A stretch of DNA of 64,000 nucleotides from Lepus europaeus (lineage: Eukaryota > Chordata > Mammalia > Lagomorpha > Leporidae). Positions 21,862 through 32,951 of this stretch are shown here, in pieces. The notes beneath the pieces are model-generated. The model saw nothing but the letters and a program-made list of their open reading frames with translations, searched no databases and was not told the DNA's origin. A program made the position numbers and the translations under genes. The stretch's first letter is position 1; each line of letters begins with the position of its first letter. The DNA is taken from assembly GCF_033115175.1 (NCBI RefSeq), contig NC_084837.1, positions 63,511,266 to 63,575,265 on the forward strand, read 5' to 3'.

Positions 21862-22285
21862 ACTTTTTGTTGTTGTTGATCCTGAACTGACACAACTTCT
21901 TGAGGAGGAGATTGGTAGTACCATACATGTGGCACTGATAACCCATATGGGCACAGGTTTGTGTCCTGGATGCTCCTCTTCCAATCCAGCTCTTTGCAAA
22001 TGGCCTGGAAGGCGGTGGAAGATGGTCCAAGTCCTTGGACCCCTGCACCCATGTGGGAGACCCAGAGAAAGCTCCTGGCTCCTGGCTTCAGATGAGTCCT
22101 GCCCCAGCCATTTGGGGGAGTGAACCAGCAGATGGAAGACCTTTTTAACTCTGGCTCTCAAATTAAAAAAAAATGAAAATGAAAACCACAGACCCCCATC
22201 TCCATGGAGCTAACAACCCAAAGGTAACTGAAGCATGTGCCAAAAGCTACCTCAAGAGGTTGTGTCAACAACAACAACAAAAACT
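21862..22285. repeat. imperfect inverted repeat around a SINE
   Basis: Left arm about 21862-21912 (ttttgttgttgttgatcctg ... cacaacttcttgaggagg) pairs with right arm about 22238-22285 (acctcaagaggttgtgtcaa then caacaacaacaaaaac). The arms enclose the SINE at 21920-22175. Confidence 0.75.
21920..22175 (+). mobile_element. C-SINE, middle-aged, 5' end lost
   Basis: cccatatgggcacaggtttg to ctctcaaattaaaaa. Confidence 0.85.
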
Positions 22286-22966
22286 TTTTTAAGATTTATT
22301 TGTTTTAGGCCGGCGCTGTGGCTTAACAGGCTAATCCTCCACCTTGAGGCGCCGGCACACCGGGTTCTAGTCCCGGTTGGGGTGCCGGATTCTATCCCGG
22401 TTGCCCCTCTTCCAGGCCAGCTCTCTGCTATGGCCCAGGAAGGCAGTGGAGGATGGTCCAAGTCCTTGGGCCCTGCACCCGCATGGGAGACCAGGAGAAG
22501 CACCTGGCTCCTGGCTTCCGATCAGCAAGATGCACCGGCTGCAGCGGCCATTGGAGGGTGAACCAACGGCAAAAAAAGGAAGACCTTTCTCTCTATTTCT
22601 CTCTCTCTCTCACTATCCACTCTGCCTGTCCAAAAAAAAAAAAAAAAAAAATTTATTTGTTTGAAAGTCACAGTTACAGAGGGAGGGAAGGAGGGAGAGA
22701 CAGAGAAAGCTCTTCCATGTGCTATTTTACCTGGCAGATAGCCACAACAGCCAGGACTGAGCCAAGCTGAAGCCAGGATCTAGGAGCTTTACAGGTCTCC
22801 CATGTGGGTGCAGGACCCCGGCACCTGGGCCATCTTCTGCAGCTTTTCTCAGGCCACTAGCAGGGAGCTGGATCAGAACTGGAACAGCTGGAACAAGAAC
22901 CCAGGCCCATACAGGATGCCAGCATTGCAGGCAATGGCTTTACCTGCTATGCCACAATGTTGGCCC
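22284..22966 (-). mobile_element. C-SINE, middle-aged, interrupted
   Basis: 22284-22305 and 22652-22966; split by the young copy below. Confidence 0.87.
22308..22651 (+). mobile_element. C-SINE, young, nested
   Basis: Inserted in the reverse SINE tail; target repeat atttatttgttt on both sides. Confidence 0.95.
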
Positions 22967-23002
22967 CAACTCTAAAACAATTTTAACATTGGATTTTTAT
23001 TT

Positions 23003-23331
23003 TTAAAGATTTATTTATTTACTTGAAAGTCAGAGTTACACAGAAAGAGAAGCAAAGGCAGAGAGAGAAAAAGAGGTCTTCCATCTGCTGATTCATTCTC
23101 CAAATGGCTGCAATGGCCAGAGCTGGCCAATCCAAAGCCAAGAGCCAGGAGCTTCTTCCAGGTCTCCCACGTGGGTGAAGGGGCCCAAGGACTTGGGCCA
23201 TCTTGTATTGCTTTCCCAGGCCATAGCAGAGAGCTGGATTGAAAATGGAATAGCCGGGACTCAAACTGGCACCCATATGGGATGCCAGCACTGCACTGTG
23301 GATTTACCTGCTACGCCACAGCACTGGCCCC
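23003..23331 (-). mobile_element. C-SINE, middle-aged, full length
   Basis: aaagatttatttatttactt to cacagcactggccccct. Confidence 0.93.
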
Positions 23332-23354
23332 CTCCCCTAGCTATCTTAAGAGTT

Positions 23355-23905
23355 TCTTTTGGCATAGTGGGTTAAGTCACTGCCTGTGATGCCTGCATCC
23401 CATATGGACGCCAGTTGGTGTCCTTGCTGCTCTACTTCTGATCCAGCTCTCTGCTAATCTGTCTTGGAAAGCAGCGGAGGATGGCCCAAGTACTTGCACT
23501 CCTGTCACCCATGGGGGAGACTCAGATGAAGTTCCTAGCTGTTGGCTTCAGCCTGGCCCAGCCCTGGCCATTGTGACCATCTGGGGAGTGAACCAATAAA
23601 CCAAAAATCTCTTTGTGTCTCCCTCTCTCTGTGACTCTGCCTTTTTTTTTTTTTTTTTTTTTGCCAGAGTTAGACAGTGAGAGAGAGAGAGAGAAAGGTC
23701 TTCCTTCCGTTGGTTCACCCCCTAAATGGCTGCTACGGCCGGCGCTGCGCCAGTCTGAAGCCAGGAGCCAGGTACTTCCTCCTGGTCTCCCATGCGGGTA
23801 CAGGGCCCAAGAACCTGGGCCATCCTCCACTGCCCTCCCGGGCCACAGCAGAGAGCTGGACTGGAAGAGGAGCCTGCCTTTCAAATAAAAAAAATTTAAA
23901 AGGTT
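23355..23905 (+). mobile_element. C-SINE, middle-aged, interrupted
   Basis: 23355-23640 plus tail 23872-23905 (ctgcctttcaaataaaaa). Confidence 0.85.
23643..23871 (-). mobile_element. C-SINE, young, 5'-truncated, nested
   Basis: Reverse copy that stops at ctggactggaagaggag, lacking the tRNA-like head; ctgccttt repeats on both sides. Confidence 0.88.
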
Positions 23906-23916
23906 CTTTTTTGGGG

Positions 23917-24231
23917 GGTCGGCGCTGTGGTACAGCAGGTTAATGCCCTGGCTTGAAGCACTGGCATCCCATATGGGCACCGGTTCAAGCCCTGGCTGCC
24001 CCACTTCTGATCCAGCTCTCTGCTATGGCCTAGGAAGGCAGTAGAAGATGGCCCAAGTTCCTGGGCCCCTGCACGGGAGACCCGGAAGAAGCTCCTGATC
24101 GGCGCAGCTCCAGCCACTGCGGCTGGGAGTGAACCAGCGGATGGAAGAACTCACTCTCTCTCTCTCTGCCTCTCCTCTCTGTGTAACACTGACTTTCAAA
24201 TAAATAAATAAATCTTTAAAAAAAAAAAAAA
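23917..24231 (+). mobile_element. C-SINE, middle-aged
   Basis: gggtcggcgctgtggtacag to 15 A. Confidence 0.92.
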
Positions 24232-24388
24232 AGGCTCAAACTTTCTATAAAAAAAAAAAAAGGCTCTTTTGAAGAACAGATGGAATGATAGCTCTAAGAG
24301 GGCTCAGATTCAGTAAGTCTGATCAGAGCCCCAAGTGTCGTCATTTGTAATGAACTTCTAATCCAGGCCCTCTCTTAAGAGTAGCAAT

Positions 24389-25099
24389 CAGGGACGGCAC
24401 TGTGGCATAGTGGGTAAAGCCACTACCTGCAGTGCCAGTATCCCATATAGGCGCCCGTTTGAGTCCTGCCTGCTCCACTTCCAATCCAGCACTGTTAAGG
24501 CCTAGGAAAGCAGAAGATGGCCCAAATCCATCTGGGAGACCCAGAAAAACCTCCTGGCTTTGGATTGGCCCAGCTCTGGCTGTTGTGGCCATCTGGGGAG
24601 TGAACCAGCAGATGGAAGACCTCTTTACCTCTCTTGCGCTCCACCTCTGCTGTAAGGCCGCACAAAAACACCAAACACCAGAGTAAGGGAAAAGGGTTCA
24701 CTGAGGAAAACCCAACAGACCGGAGGGAAGGGGCAAAGAAGGAAAAGAGTGAGGAGAACATGAGAGAGATCCAGAGGGAAATCAAGAGACAGAGAGAAAG
24801 ATCAGGAGATGGAGAGAAAGAGAGCCATGTGTTCAGGAACAGGTCCTTTTAAAACTTTGCTGGGGGGTGGGGGGGCAGGCAGGGGAAATAGGTGCAGCTA
24901 ATCCCATTAGGATGGGGGTGGAGCTGACACCGGTGGTTGGGCCATGTGGCCACCTGGCTTCCAGCAATGGCAGCGGGGGCTGGAGCCTAGGATGGTGTCA
25001 GGGGTGTAGATCGCACCATAGATAAGACCACCATTTTGCTAACATCTGCCTCTCTGTAACTCTGCCTATCGAATAAATAAATCTTTAAAAAAAAAAAAA
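24389..25099 (+). mobile_element. C-SINE, middle-aged, interrupted by a solo LTR
   Basis: 24389-24650 and 25045-25099; outer target repeat agtagcaa on both sides. Confidence 0.92.
24651..25044 (-). mobile_element. solo LTR of an endogenous retrovirus
   Basis: 394 bases bounded by TG...CA (tgtaaggccgcac to attttgctaaca), with a perfect 5-base target duplication, tctgc, at 24646-24650 and 25045-25049. Both sit inside a C-SINE whose halves rejoin cleanly. Read on the minus strand it starts tgttagcaaaatggtggtct and has a TATA-like ttttaaaagg at 24855-24846, so I place it on the minus strand. No internal retroviral genes are present. The family is not known to me; a 5-base duplication fits ERV-L, lentiviral or some other groups and does not fit the usual 4 (gamma) or 6 (beta). 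Confidence 0.85.
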
Positions 25100-25191
25100 A
25101 AGTAGCAAACTTTCACTGTCATTTGAGCTCCTCCAAAATAGAATAAAAAGCAGAGTTTCATCATGACATTTCAATGCCACTCTTAGGAACA

Positions 25192-25500
25192 TGTGTTTAG
25201 CCTAGCAAAGCAGTTAAGATGCCCACATCCCATATCATAGTGCACGGACTTGATTCCTGGCTCCAGCTCCGGACTCCAGTTCCCACAGATACAGACCATG
25301 GAGAGAGCAGTGATGACTCAAGTAACCGGGTTGCTGGCACCAATGTGCGAGACCTAGATTGAGTTCCCAGTTCATGGCTTCCAACCAGGACTAGCCTCAA
25401 CTGTTGCAAGGCATTTGGGAAGTGAACCAGTAGATGGGAGATCTGATTTTCTGCCACCCATCTAGGAGACCTGCATTGAGTTCACAGTTCCTCCCAGCTA
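25192..25500 (+). mobile_element. C-SINE, oldest class
   Basis: cagttaagatgcccacatcc head; part of the 3' end is repeated (ccacccatctaggagacctg). Confidence 0.82.
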
Positions 25501-25534
25501 TGGCAGGTTTGTTTTGTTGTGGGTTTGGTTTGAA

Positions 25535-25799
25535 AATTTTTTGAAAGGCAGAGTGGCAAAGAGACAGATCTTTTATCCACTGTTTTACTCCTCAGATGCC
25601 TTCACCAGACAGGGTTGGATCAGGTAGAAGTCAAGAGCCCCAGATTTAGTCAATCTGGGCCTCCTACGTGGGTACCAGGAGCCCAAGTATTTGGTCCATC
25701 TTCTACCTCTAAGGCATAGTATCAGGAAACTGGACCAGAAGTGGAGGTGGGACTTAATGCATCCCAGGCAGCAACCCACTGTGCCACAAGGCTCACCCC
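25535..25799 (-). mobile_element. C-SINE, oldest class
   Basis: gaaaggcagagtggcaaaga to tgccacaaggctcaccc. Confidence 0.8.
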
Positions 25800-25829
25800 T
25801 GTGACAGGCATTTTATTTTATTTTCTTAT

Positions 25830-25920
25830 GGAGGGTGAACCAACGGCAAAAGGAAGACCTTTCTCTCTGTCTCTCTCTCTCTCACTGTCCACTCTGCCTG
25901 TCAAAAAATTTTAAAAAAAA
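25830..25920 (+). mobile_element. young C-SINE 3' fragment
   Basis: Starts at ggagggtgaaccaacggcaa; 5'-truncated on insertion. Confidence 0.88.
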
Positions 25921-25929
25921 GTCAAAAAT

Positions 25930-26012
25930 AATAATTTATTTGAAAGGCATAGTTACAGAGAGATGCAGAGAGAGAGAGAAATCCTCCATCCACTAGTCCA
26001 CTCCCCTAAGGC
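25930..26012 (-). mobile_element. C-SINE 3' fragment
   Basis: aataatttatttgaaaggca to cactcccctaaggcc only. Confidence 0.78.
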
Positions 26013-26249
26013 CACACCATTAGGAAGGGAAGGAGGGAGAAAAATGTTCACACCACAAAAATGATCAGTCTACTATCCTGGCTAATGTTAAGTGACTACT
26101 GCATCTTGATCAATTATGGCATTAGCCTCACTTCCAGCTTTCCAATCAGAGAAGCATCTCTAACATAATATCCCCAAATCACATAACAAGCCTAAATCCC
26201 TACGTGCTTTCTAACACCTTCTTACTGAGATGTCCCAACTTGTTGGAGT

Positions 26250-26480
26250 GGTTGGTTAGCCTAGTGAAGACACAGGTTAGGACACCCACACCGCACGGAA
26301 TACCTGGGCTTGACTCCTGGCTCCTTATTCCAGCTGCCTGCTAATGCAGACCCTGGGAGGCTGCAGTGATGGCTCAAGTAATTGGGTACCAGCAATCCAC
26401 ATGAGAGATCTGGACTGAGTTCCTGCCTCCTGGCTTCAACCTCATCCAGCCCCAGCCACTGCATCTCAAATAAATAAAGG
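26250..26480 (+). mobile_element. C-SINE, oldest class
   Basis: ttaggacacccacaccgcac to catctcaaataaataaagg; lacks the CT tract. Confidence 0.8.
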
Positions 26481-26655
26481 TAAATTTGGAAAAGAAAAAA
26501 ACAAAACAAAACAAAAAACAAAAAACTGGCTTAACTAGAGGCAAGGTCCTTGTGGTCTCTGGAGGTTACTGACATTGTTCACATTCTCTTAGGAACTCCT
26601 GCATCTCTCATACCTGTAACACAGTATTAGCATTTTACCTTTATCTAACCTAGCC

Positions 26656-26967
26656 AGTTTTTTTTTTTTTTTTGACAGGCAGAGTGGACAGTGAGAGAGA
26701 CAGAAGAAAGGTCTTCCTTTTTGCCATTGGTTCGCCCTCTAATCGCACCGTGCTGATCCGAAGCCAGGAGCCAGGTGCTTCTCCTGGTCTCCCAAGGGGT
26801 GCAGGGCCCAAGCACTTGGGCCATCCTCCACTGCCTTCCCAGGCCATAGCAGAGAGCTGGCCTGGAAGAGGGGCAACCGGGATAGAGTCCGGCGCCCCAA
26901 CGGGGACTAGAACCCAGTGTGCCGGCGCCGCAAGGCGGAGGATTAGCCTAGTGAGCCACGGCGCCGG
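26656..26967 (-). mobile_element. C-SINE, young
   Basis: Poly-T, gacaggcagagtggacagtg to gagccacggcgccgg; a short deletion removes the GC-rich block near 26745. Confidence 0.94.
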
Positions 26968-27091
26968 TTTTTGTTTTTTTTTTCTTCAGATTTCTTGAAC
27001 CTTAGGGACTGTGATGCTCAATAACATTTTTTGAGTAAACAAAGGCCACGTAAACAGTATGTTTTCACACAGACTAAAAACATAAGGGAAG

Positions 27092-27382
27092 GGGCCAGCG
27101 CCGTGGCTCACTTGGCTAACCCTCCGCTCGCACCCTGGATTCTAGTCCCGGTTGCTCCTCTTCCAGGCCAGCTCTCTGCTGTGGCCCAGGAAGGCAGTGG
27201 AGGATGGCCCAAGTCCTCGGACTCTGCACCCACATGGGAGACCAGGAGAAGCACCTGGCTCCTGGCTTCAGATTGGCGCAGTGCCGGCCGTAGCGGCCAT
27301 TTAGAGGGTGAACCAACGGAAGGAAGACCTTTCTCTCTGTCTCTAACTCTGCCTGCCAAACAAAAACAAAAACAAAAACAAA
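27092..27382 (+). mobile_element. C-SINE, younger
   Basis: Flanked by aaacataagggaa; tail of CAAAAA units. Confidence 0.94.
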
Positions 27383-27835
27383 AAAACATAAGGGAAGCAA
27401 AAAAGAAAAAAAAAATCAAACAGTTGGTCTGAGGTCCTGGCATGGGTAACACTCAAATTTCCCTCACTGGTAATTTTACCTCTGCATTTACTGGCACTTG
27501 GGAAAATGGAGTACTGTACGATAAAAATTATTCTCAAGAACGCCATGCTTAGGCTACAACACTAAGCAGCAGAGGAACCCAATTTGCATATATGCTAACA
27601 TTACAAGTATATAATCACGTACAGGCAAAAAAGCTCTGTGGCAAAGAAAAAAGGCCTCCGACAGTGTGTATGGTGACGGGATCTGTTTCCCAAATCCTCA
27701 AGGGTTATTACTTCCTTAACAGTATTATAATTAATTATAAATGCTTTTTTAAACCAATAGCATCAGACCCATTAACTAGAACAATTCCGGGCCACGAGTG
27801 GCCGTTTTGACAGCTAGAAGCGATTAGTAAAGATT

Positions 27836-28000
27836 GTAAATCCAGGGTTTACTATATGCCTTGAAACTGCCCTAAGTGTATTTTCACGGACGCCCCCAAC
27901 CCTAAGAGGCGTTACTATTATCATTCTAATAACAAACACGAGGAAACAGAGGTCCCGAGATTAAATAACCTGAAATCTCAAAGTAAGAGGTAAAACTAAC
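27836..28000 (-). mobile_element. MIR
   Basis: gcgttactattatcattcta and aacacgaggaaacagaggtc, antisense MIR. Confidence 0.8.
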
Positions 28001-28029
28001 TCTGAAGGCGGGAGTACAGCTCCACATTT

Positions 28030-28400
28030 GATCCACAGGAGGACAGACACCAGCCCCGGTGGGGCCGCCCGCTCAACCCCTCACCTGCCAGAGCTCTGCC
28101 GCCCTCCCACATTCTGGACGTCCCACCCGCCAAATTGCGAAGGCTCACCTCGCCAAAGCTTTAGCGTGACTTCCGGTTAGGAGTCCGCCTCTCCTCATTG
28201 TCCGGTTCTCCACTCTTCCCGTGTCGGTCCATCTGTTTTTCCCTTCCGGCACCAAACTAGAGGGTAGGACGCTATAGTTCCGGCCTACTGGGGAGGTACC
28301 GGAAGGGGAGCAAGGATCCCCGAGCTGGACGCGCAGAACCTTGTGGTCCACCCAGCTCCCAAAAGGCCCGGCTACCACTGCTCCTGGTCTTTTCTGACCT
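28030..28400 (-). promoter_or_regulatory. NDUFAF1 promoter with ETS-like motifs
   Basis: A CpG-containing, repeat-free segment around exon 1 has four ETS/GABP(NRF-2)-type cores: CTTCCGG at 28170-28176 and 28243-28249, TTCCGG at 28278-28283, and CCGGAAG at 28299-28305. GABP sites are typical of nuclear genes for respiratory-chain biogenesis. No TATA box is seen. The start site itself cannot be placed from sequence. Confidence 0.75.
28149..28260 (-). other. NDUFAF1: NDUFAF1 exon 1 (noncoding), 3' end defined
   Basis: On the minus strand, ...gctttggcgag|gtgagcc forms a strong donor (GT at 28148-28147). The exon would be untranslated, because the next exon carries the first usable ATG. The upstream limit is a guess within the ETS cluster. 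Confidence 0.6.
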
Positions 28401-28980
28401 GTGTGAGAAAATAGGATTTAGAGAAGTTTTTCTCCTCCTATTCCTGTATCCCGCCTGCAGGCTGCAAACTCTACCCCTGCATTTTACACATGGGACCCAG
28501 TTAGTACTAGCGCTCTCCACCCCCGGGTGCCGGGGTCCTCCCATATTCTTCAAGCTCCACAATCCCTCTGTTGTCCTGGCTCTGCTGAAACTGCCGAAGA
28601 CCCCTTGGAGACCCACCACGCACCAGGACTGCACCCCGACCTAACGGCCTCTACCATCCCGCTGCGCGGCGCCGCCCACGCCGCCCGGCGCACACGTCTG
28701 AGAGCACTTCCAACATTGTGTGTTACTCATTCCCTTCTCACTTCCTATGAGCTGGGTTGCCAACTGTGCTGTTCTCCCTTTCACTAGCGATGACAGGAAC
28801 TGGGAGCTCAGTGTGAATTTGAAAGAACTGTAACCCCTAGCACACTGGCTGTTCTCCAAGATTCCGAAAGAGCTCACCACATACAACTGCCTTCTCCGGT
28901 TTCTTCCACCACAAGTTTCCACACCGCCTCTTCCGGCTTGAAATTCGGCTTTGACTTGCCTAGACACTGCACTTAGCTCT
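28400..28980. other. unique sequence upstream of NDUFAF1
   Basis: No repeat or exon recognised. A small CpG cluster lies at 28660-28695 (ctgcgcggcgccgcccacgc). Confidence 0.5.
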
Positions 28981-29420
28981 TCGAACTTACCCAGTCTCCC
29001 TCCTTAACTTCTCTTCCCACACCATTAAGTGAAGGCAGTCTCCGTGCCTAGCCTGTGCCGCCTTCTTTCCTAGTTCCAAATATGTGTTCTCTACAGTTGG
29101 GTTATGTCTTTCCCTAAGCCCCAGCGCACCTTTCCAGCCCCCTTGTAGCAGTTCCAGTTGTGGGATACACTTCACCAGCATCTCAAATTTGATATGTCTA
29201 AAACTGAATGTATCCTTTCCTCCATTTTAACTCCTCTTAGCTTCCCTATTTCTGCAAATTCCCACATCTTTCTAGGCTGGAAATCGTTGGCTACCCTTGG
29301 ATTCTCTCAAAACCTCCTCCCAAACGCACTAAAGCCTATTGAGTTATCTTTGCTGACTTTGATTTCTACTTCCTTCCCAAACTCAATGACACTCTCATAG
29401 CTTTATACAATTCACATTGA
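28980..29420 (+). mobile_element. L2 fragment
   Basis: cagcatctcaaatttgatat, tgtctaaaactgaatgtatc and tctcaaaacctcctccc resemble the L2 3' region. Confidence 0.6.
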
Positions 29421-30916
29421 GACTTCTGACTGCCCTACTCTGTACACATAACAGCTTAACTATTTCCATTTTTAAAACATGGTATCCAAAGCTAAACACC
29501 ATGTGAAGTCTAAGCCTTCCATCTCTTCTGTGACTCCATTTACCATTTACACTACTCATATGCATCTTCCAGTTCTCATTCCAGCTGATATCTGCCTAAA
29601 CCACACTGTATTCCTCTTCATATCAGAATTAAGAGTCCCTCCCTCCCCCCCCCAACCATTTGGTTTCATAAGCTTATGTGACCTCTTTCTATCCTTCAAC
29701 CAATTGGTCTAATAGTATTCACCTGTTTTGCACTGCCAATCAGGGCCTACCAAATTAGGCTAGTCTCAAGATTTTCAGAACCAAAATTGAAGGATAACTC
29801 TTTTAACCCTGCTAGCTAGCTCCTGAGATTCCTGCTAATATTGTGAAGGAAATTAGTTTGCAGCAAGCAAAAATAAAACCAAGACACAAAGAGAGGTAGG
29901 TCGGGGGTGGAGATGGGAAAATTAAAGAGAAGTTAGTATTCAGGTTGCCTGTTATAGTAGTTCCTGAGGCCCATGCTCCTCCCATGGCTTGGCTATTTAG
30001 TCTTTGGTTTCTAAGCACAGACAAATTCATTTTAATTAAATTAATGAGTTGGATTTCTATCACTTGCAACCAATTGTTGATTGACAATATTGACTTCACC
30101 TATTTGGAACACATGTAAATCCTATGTTCTCCTTAAAAACTTCCCTAATGCTTCCATCTCAAATTGTTGCTCCCTTCTGACATCCTATCATATTTATCTC
30201 TTATGCTGAACACACAGGCAATGAATTATGTTCAAATGAAAACTAGATTTTAACAACACTAAACTGCTTATTCATTGTTTGATGTGTGCAAGGCTCAGCT
30301 CTTCAACAGCAGGGTAAAAACCTTGGAGGTAGTAATTTTGTCACATGCTTAAAAACACACATCTTCTAAAGTAACCTGCATGAATATAGACACAGAGTGA
30401 GGACTGCCTCAGAAGCCAAAGACAAATTTCGTGAAAACATTTAGGAAGGTCTGTAGTGACAAAGTCCAACAACAACAACAAATACTGTGATAGTTCTGAC
30501 AAGAAGCCACAACAGCAATTCGAGCTCTTGATGAGACAAAAAGAATTTCTTCCATGACTAAGAATGATCAGATTATGAAATCCAGGCTCGGTGAAGAAGT
30601 AAATTCAGAAAAGGTTACCTTAAAATAAAATGAAAAGGCAAACATGGAGGCATTGAGGTCTCACCACAGATTCACATTAGCCCTCCACTTTGCTGATCCA
30701 AGAACGTGATCTAACTTTAACTCAGAGGATTACTTCACGTCAAACTAATTCATAGGAGGAGAAATGACAAATGAGAAAGCACATTTATTCATCTGCAACA
30801 GGAAATGGGCTTGACTTGAGATCCAACACCAACTACCCAGAACAGTTCCTCTTAGTAAGGAAGCCTTTCCTGCAGGCCAGACACAGACCAGCAAGTGAGG
30901 AGACTCCTGCTTCATT
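29421..30916. other. intergenic sequence without recognised genes
   Basis: AT-rich, SINE-free, no exon-like reading frame. It may contain decayed L2 or LTR material that I cannot name. Confidence 0.5.
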
Positions 30917-30926
30917 AAAATAAGCT

Positions 30927-31243
30927 GGGGCTCAATAGGCTAATCCTCCGCCTGTGGCGCCGGCACACCAGGTTCTAGTCCTGGTCGGGGCACCAGATTC
31001 TGTCCGGGTTGCTCCTCTTCCAGTCCAGCTCTCTGCTGTGGCCCGGGAGTACAGTGGAGGATGGCCCAACCTGCGCCCTCATGGGAGACCAGGAGAAGCA
31101 CCTGGCTCCTGGCTTCGGATCAGCGTGGTGCGCTGGCCACAGTGGCCATTGGGGGGTGAACCAACGGAAAAAGGAAGACCTTTCTCTCTGTCTCTCTCAC
31201 TGTCCACTCTGCTTGTCAAAACAAACAAACAAACAAAAAAAGA
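30927..31243 (+). mobile_element. C-SINE, young, slightly 5'-truncated
   Basis: Flanked by aaaataagct (30917-30926 and about 31245-31254). Confidence 0.95.
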
Positions 31244-31261
31244 TAAAATAAGCTCACAGTG

Positions 31262-31537
31262 GGCAGGAGTTTAGCATGGCAATCAAGGTACCCACATCCC
31301 ATATCAGAGGACCTGGGTTTGAGGCTCTCCTCCTGATTCTAGTTTCCTAATAATGTGTACCCTAAGAGCAGTGGTGATGGCTCAAGTATTTGAGTCACTG
31401 CCACCCACTTGGGAGACCTAGACAGCATTCCCAACTCCTGGCTTCAGCCTTGCCCAGCCCTGACCTTCAGAGTGAACCAATGGGTAGAAGTTCTGTCTGT
31501 CTCCTCTTTCCAATAAATACATAATTTTTTTTTAAAG
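31262..31537 (+). mobile_element. C-SINE, oldest class
   Basis: gcaatcaaggtacccacatc to tccaataaatacata. Confidence 0.82.
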
Positions 31538-31546
31538 CTGGTGAGG

Positions 31547-31826
31547 GGTTGGCACTGTGGCACAGTGGGTTAAAGCCCCAGCTACAGTGCCAGCAACCCA
31601 CATGGGCACTGGTTTGAGTCCCAGCTGCTTTGCTTCCAATCCAACTCTCTGTTAGTGCCCTTGCACCCATGTGAAAGACCCAGAAGAAGCTCCCAGCTTC
31701 AGATCAGCTCAGCTCAGCCACTGCAGCCATTTGGGGAGTGAACCAGTGGATGGAAGACCTCTCTCTTTCCTTAACTCTTTCAAATAAATAAAATAAATCT
31801 TTTTTAAAACATAAAATAAAAATAAA
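31547..31826 (+). mobile_element. C-SINE, middle-aged
   Basis: Flanked by aaagctggtgag. Confidence 0.93.
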
Positions 31827-31839
31827 AAGCTGGTGAGAT

Positions 31840-32461
31840 GGCAGTGTTCAAGTAGATTTTCCATTGAACAAAGTGAAGTACTTGTCCCTCTGCTGGGGCT
31901 ATTTTTATCAGCAGCACTGAGGTCAGGCATTTGGTGATGGCACTAACTATACCAGAACACAGACATGTTCTCTGCCTGTGGTCCTTGTCCTAGTTGACTC
32001 CATGCAGGCCAAACCCTACCCATTCTCCATTCTCCACCAGTTTGTCAGTACAACACGCACTTCACACTGAGGATGCTTATTCTCCTGCACAATTACAGTC
32101 ACAGCCCCGGAGACTCTGTTACAGTCCCCTGCCACTTTTGAGTTAGGAATGACCTATTGTGTTTGCCACACTTTTGTAAACCTCCTCAGCCTCAACTGCT
32201 TTCGGCAAAACCTTGTCAGGTTGCAAGGCTCAGGCAGACTAAGTAGCTTCAGTTTCTGAAGGGCATTCCCTGACCCCGCCTTCACATTCAAGGGTTGACC
32301 AATAGGGAAAGCTGCTTGTTGCTAGCTAATATTTGTTCTTCATTTCTTGCATTGTAATGGAATATTATGTGGGCGTGAATACAGTTCACATTTCTCAGCT
32401 TTCCTTGCAGGTGCCAATGGAAGTAGAAATGGCACGTGACAGCTTCTAGGAGGTTTTCTTA
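31840..32461. other. intergenic, nothing recognised
   Basis: No coding frame, no SINE; composition near average. Confidence 0.5.
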
Positions 32462-32472
32462 AAAGGCAATGG

Positions 32473-32815
32473 TAGGGGGGCACTGTGGCACAGCAGGTTA
32501 AAGCCCCAGCCTGCAGTGCCAGCATCCCATATGGGCGCCTGTTCGAGTCCTGGCTGCTCCTCTTCTGATCCAGCTCTCTGTGATGGCCTGGGAAAGCAGC
32601 AGAAGATGGCCCAAGTCCTTGAGCCCCTGCACCAGCGTGGGGGGCCTGGAAGAAGCTCCTGGCTCCTGGCTTCAGATCAGATCAGCTCAGCTCTGGCCAT
32701 CACAGTCATCTGGGGAGTGAACCAGCAGAATGGAAGACCTCTCTCTCTCTCTCTCTGGCTCTACCTCTCTCTGTAGCTCTGTCTTTCAAATAAATAAAAC
32801 AATTCTTTTTTTAAA
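32473..32815 (+). mobile_element. C-SINE, middle-aged, full length
   Basis: Flanked by aaaaggcaatgg. Confidence 0.94.
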
Positions 32816-32951
32816 AAAAGGCAATGGGTATGTGTCTTTTCCTTCCTTCCCCTTCACTCTCATATTATTACCTAAAACTTGGAAATGATACATCTCCATC
32901 TTGAAACATCAGGGTACAAGCAACCTGCAGCAGAAGTAGTAGAAAGTCAAA

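Larger units (their letters stand above)
21589..28148 (-). other. NDUFAF1: NDUFAF1 intron 1
   Basis: It runs from donor GAG|gtgagc at 28148 to acceptor at 21589 and is packed with SINEs plus one solo LTR. 26013-26250 and 27383-27835 hold no repeat I can name. Confidence 0.8.
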
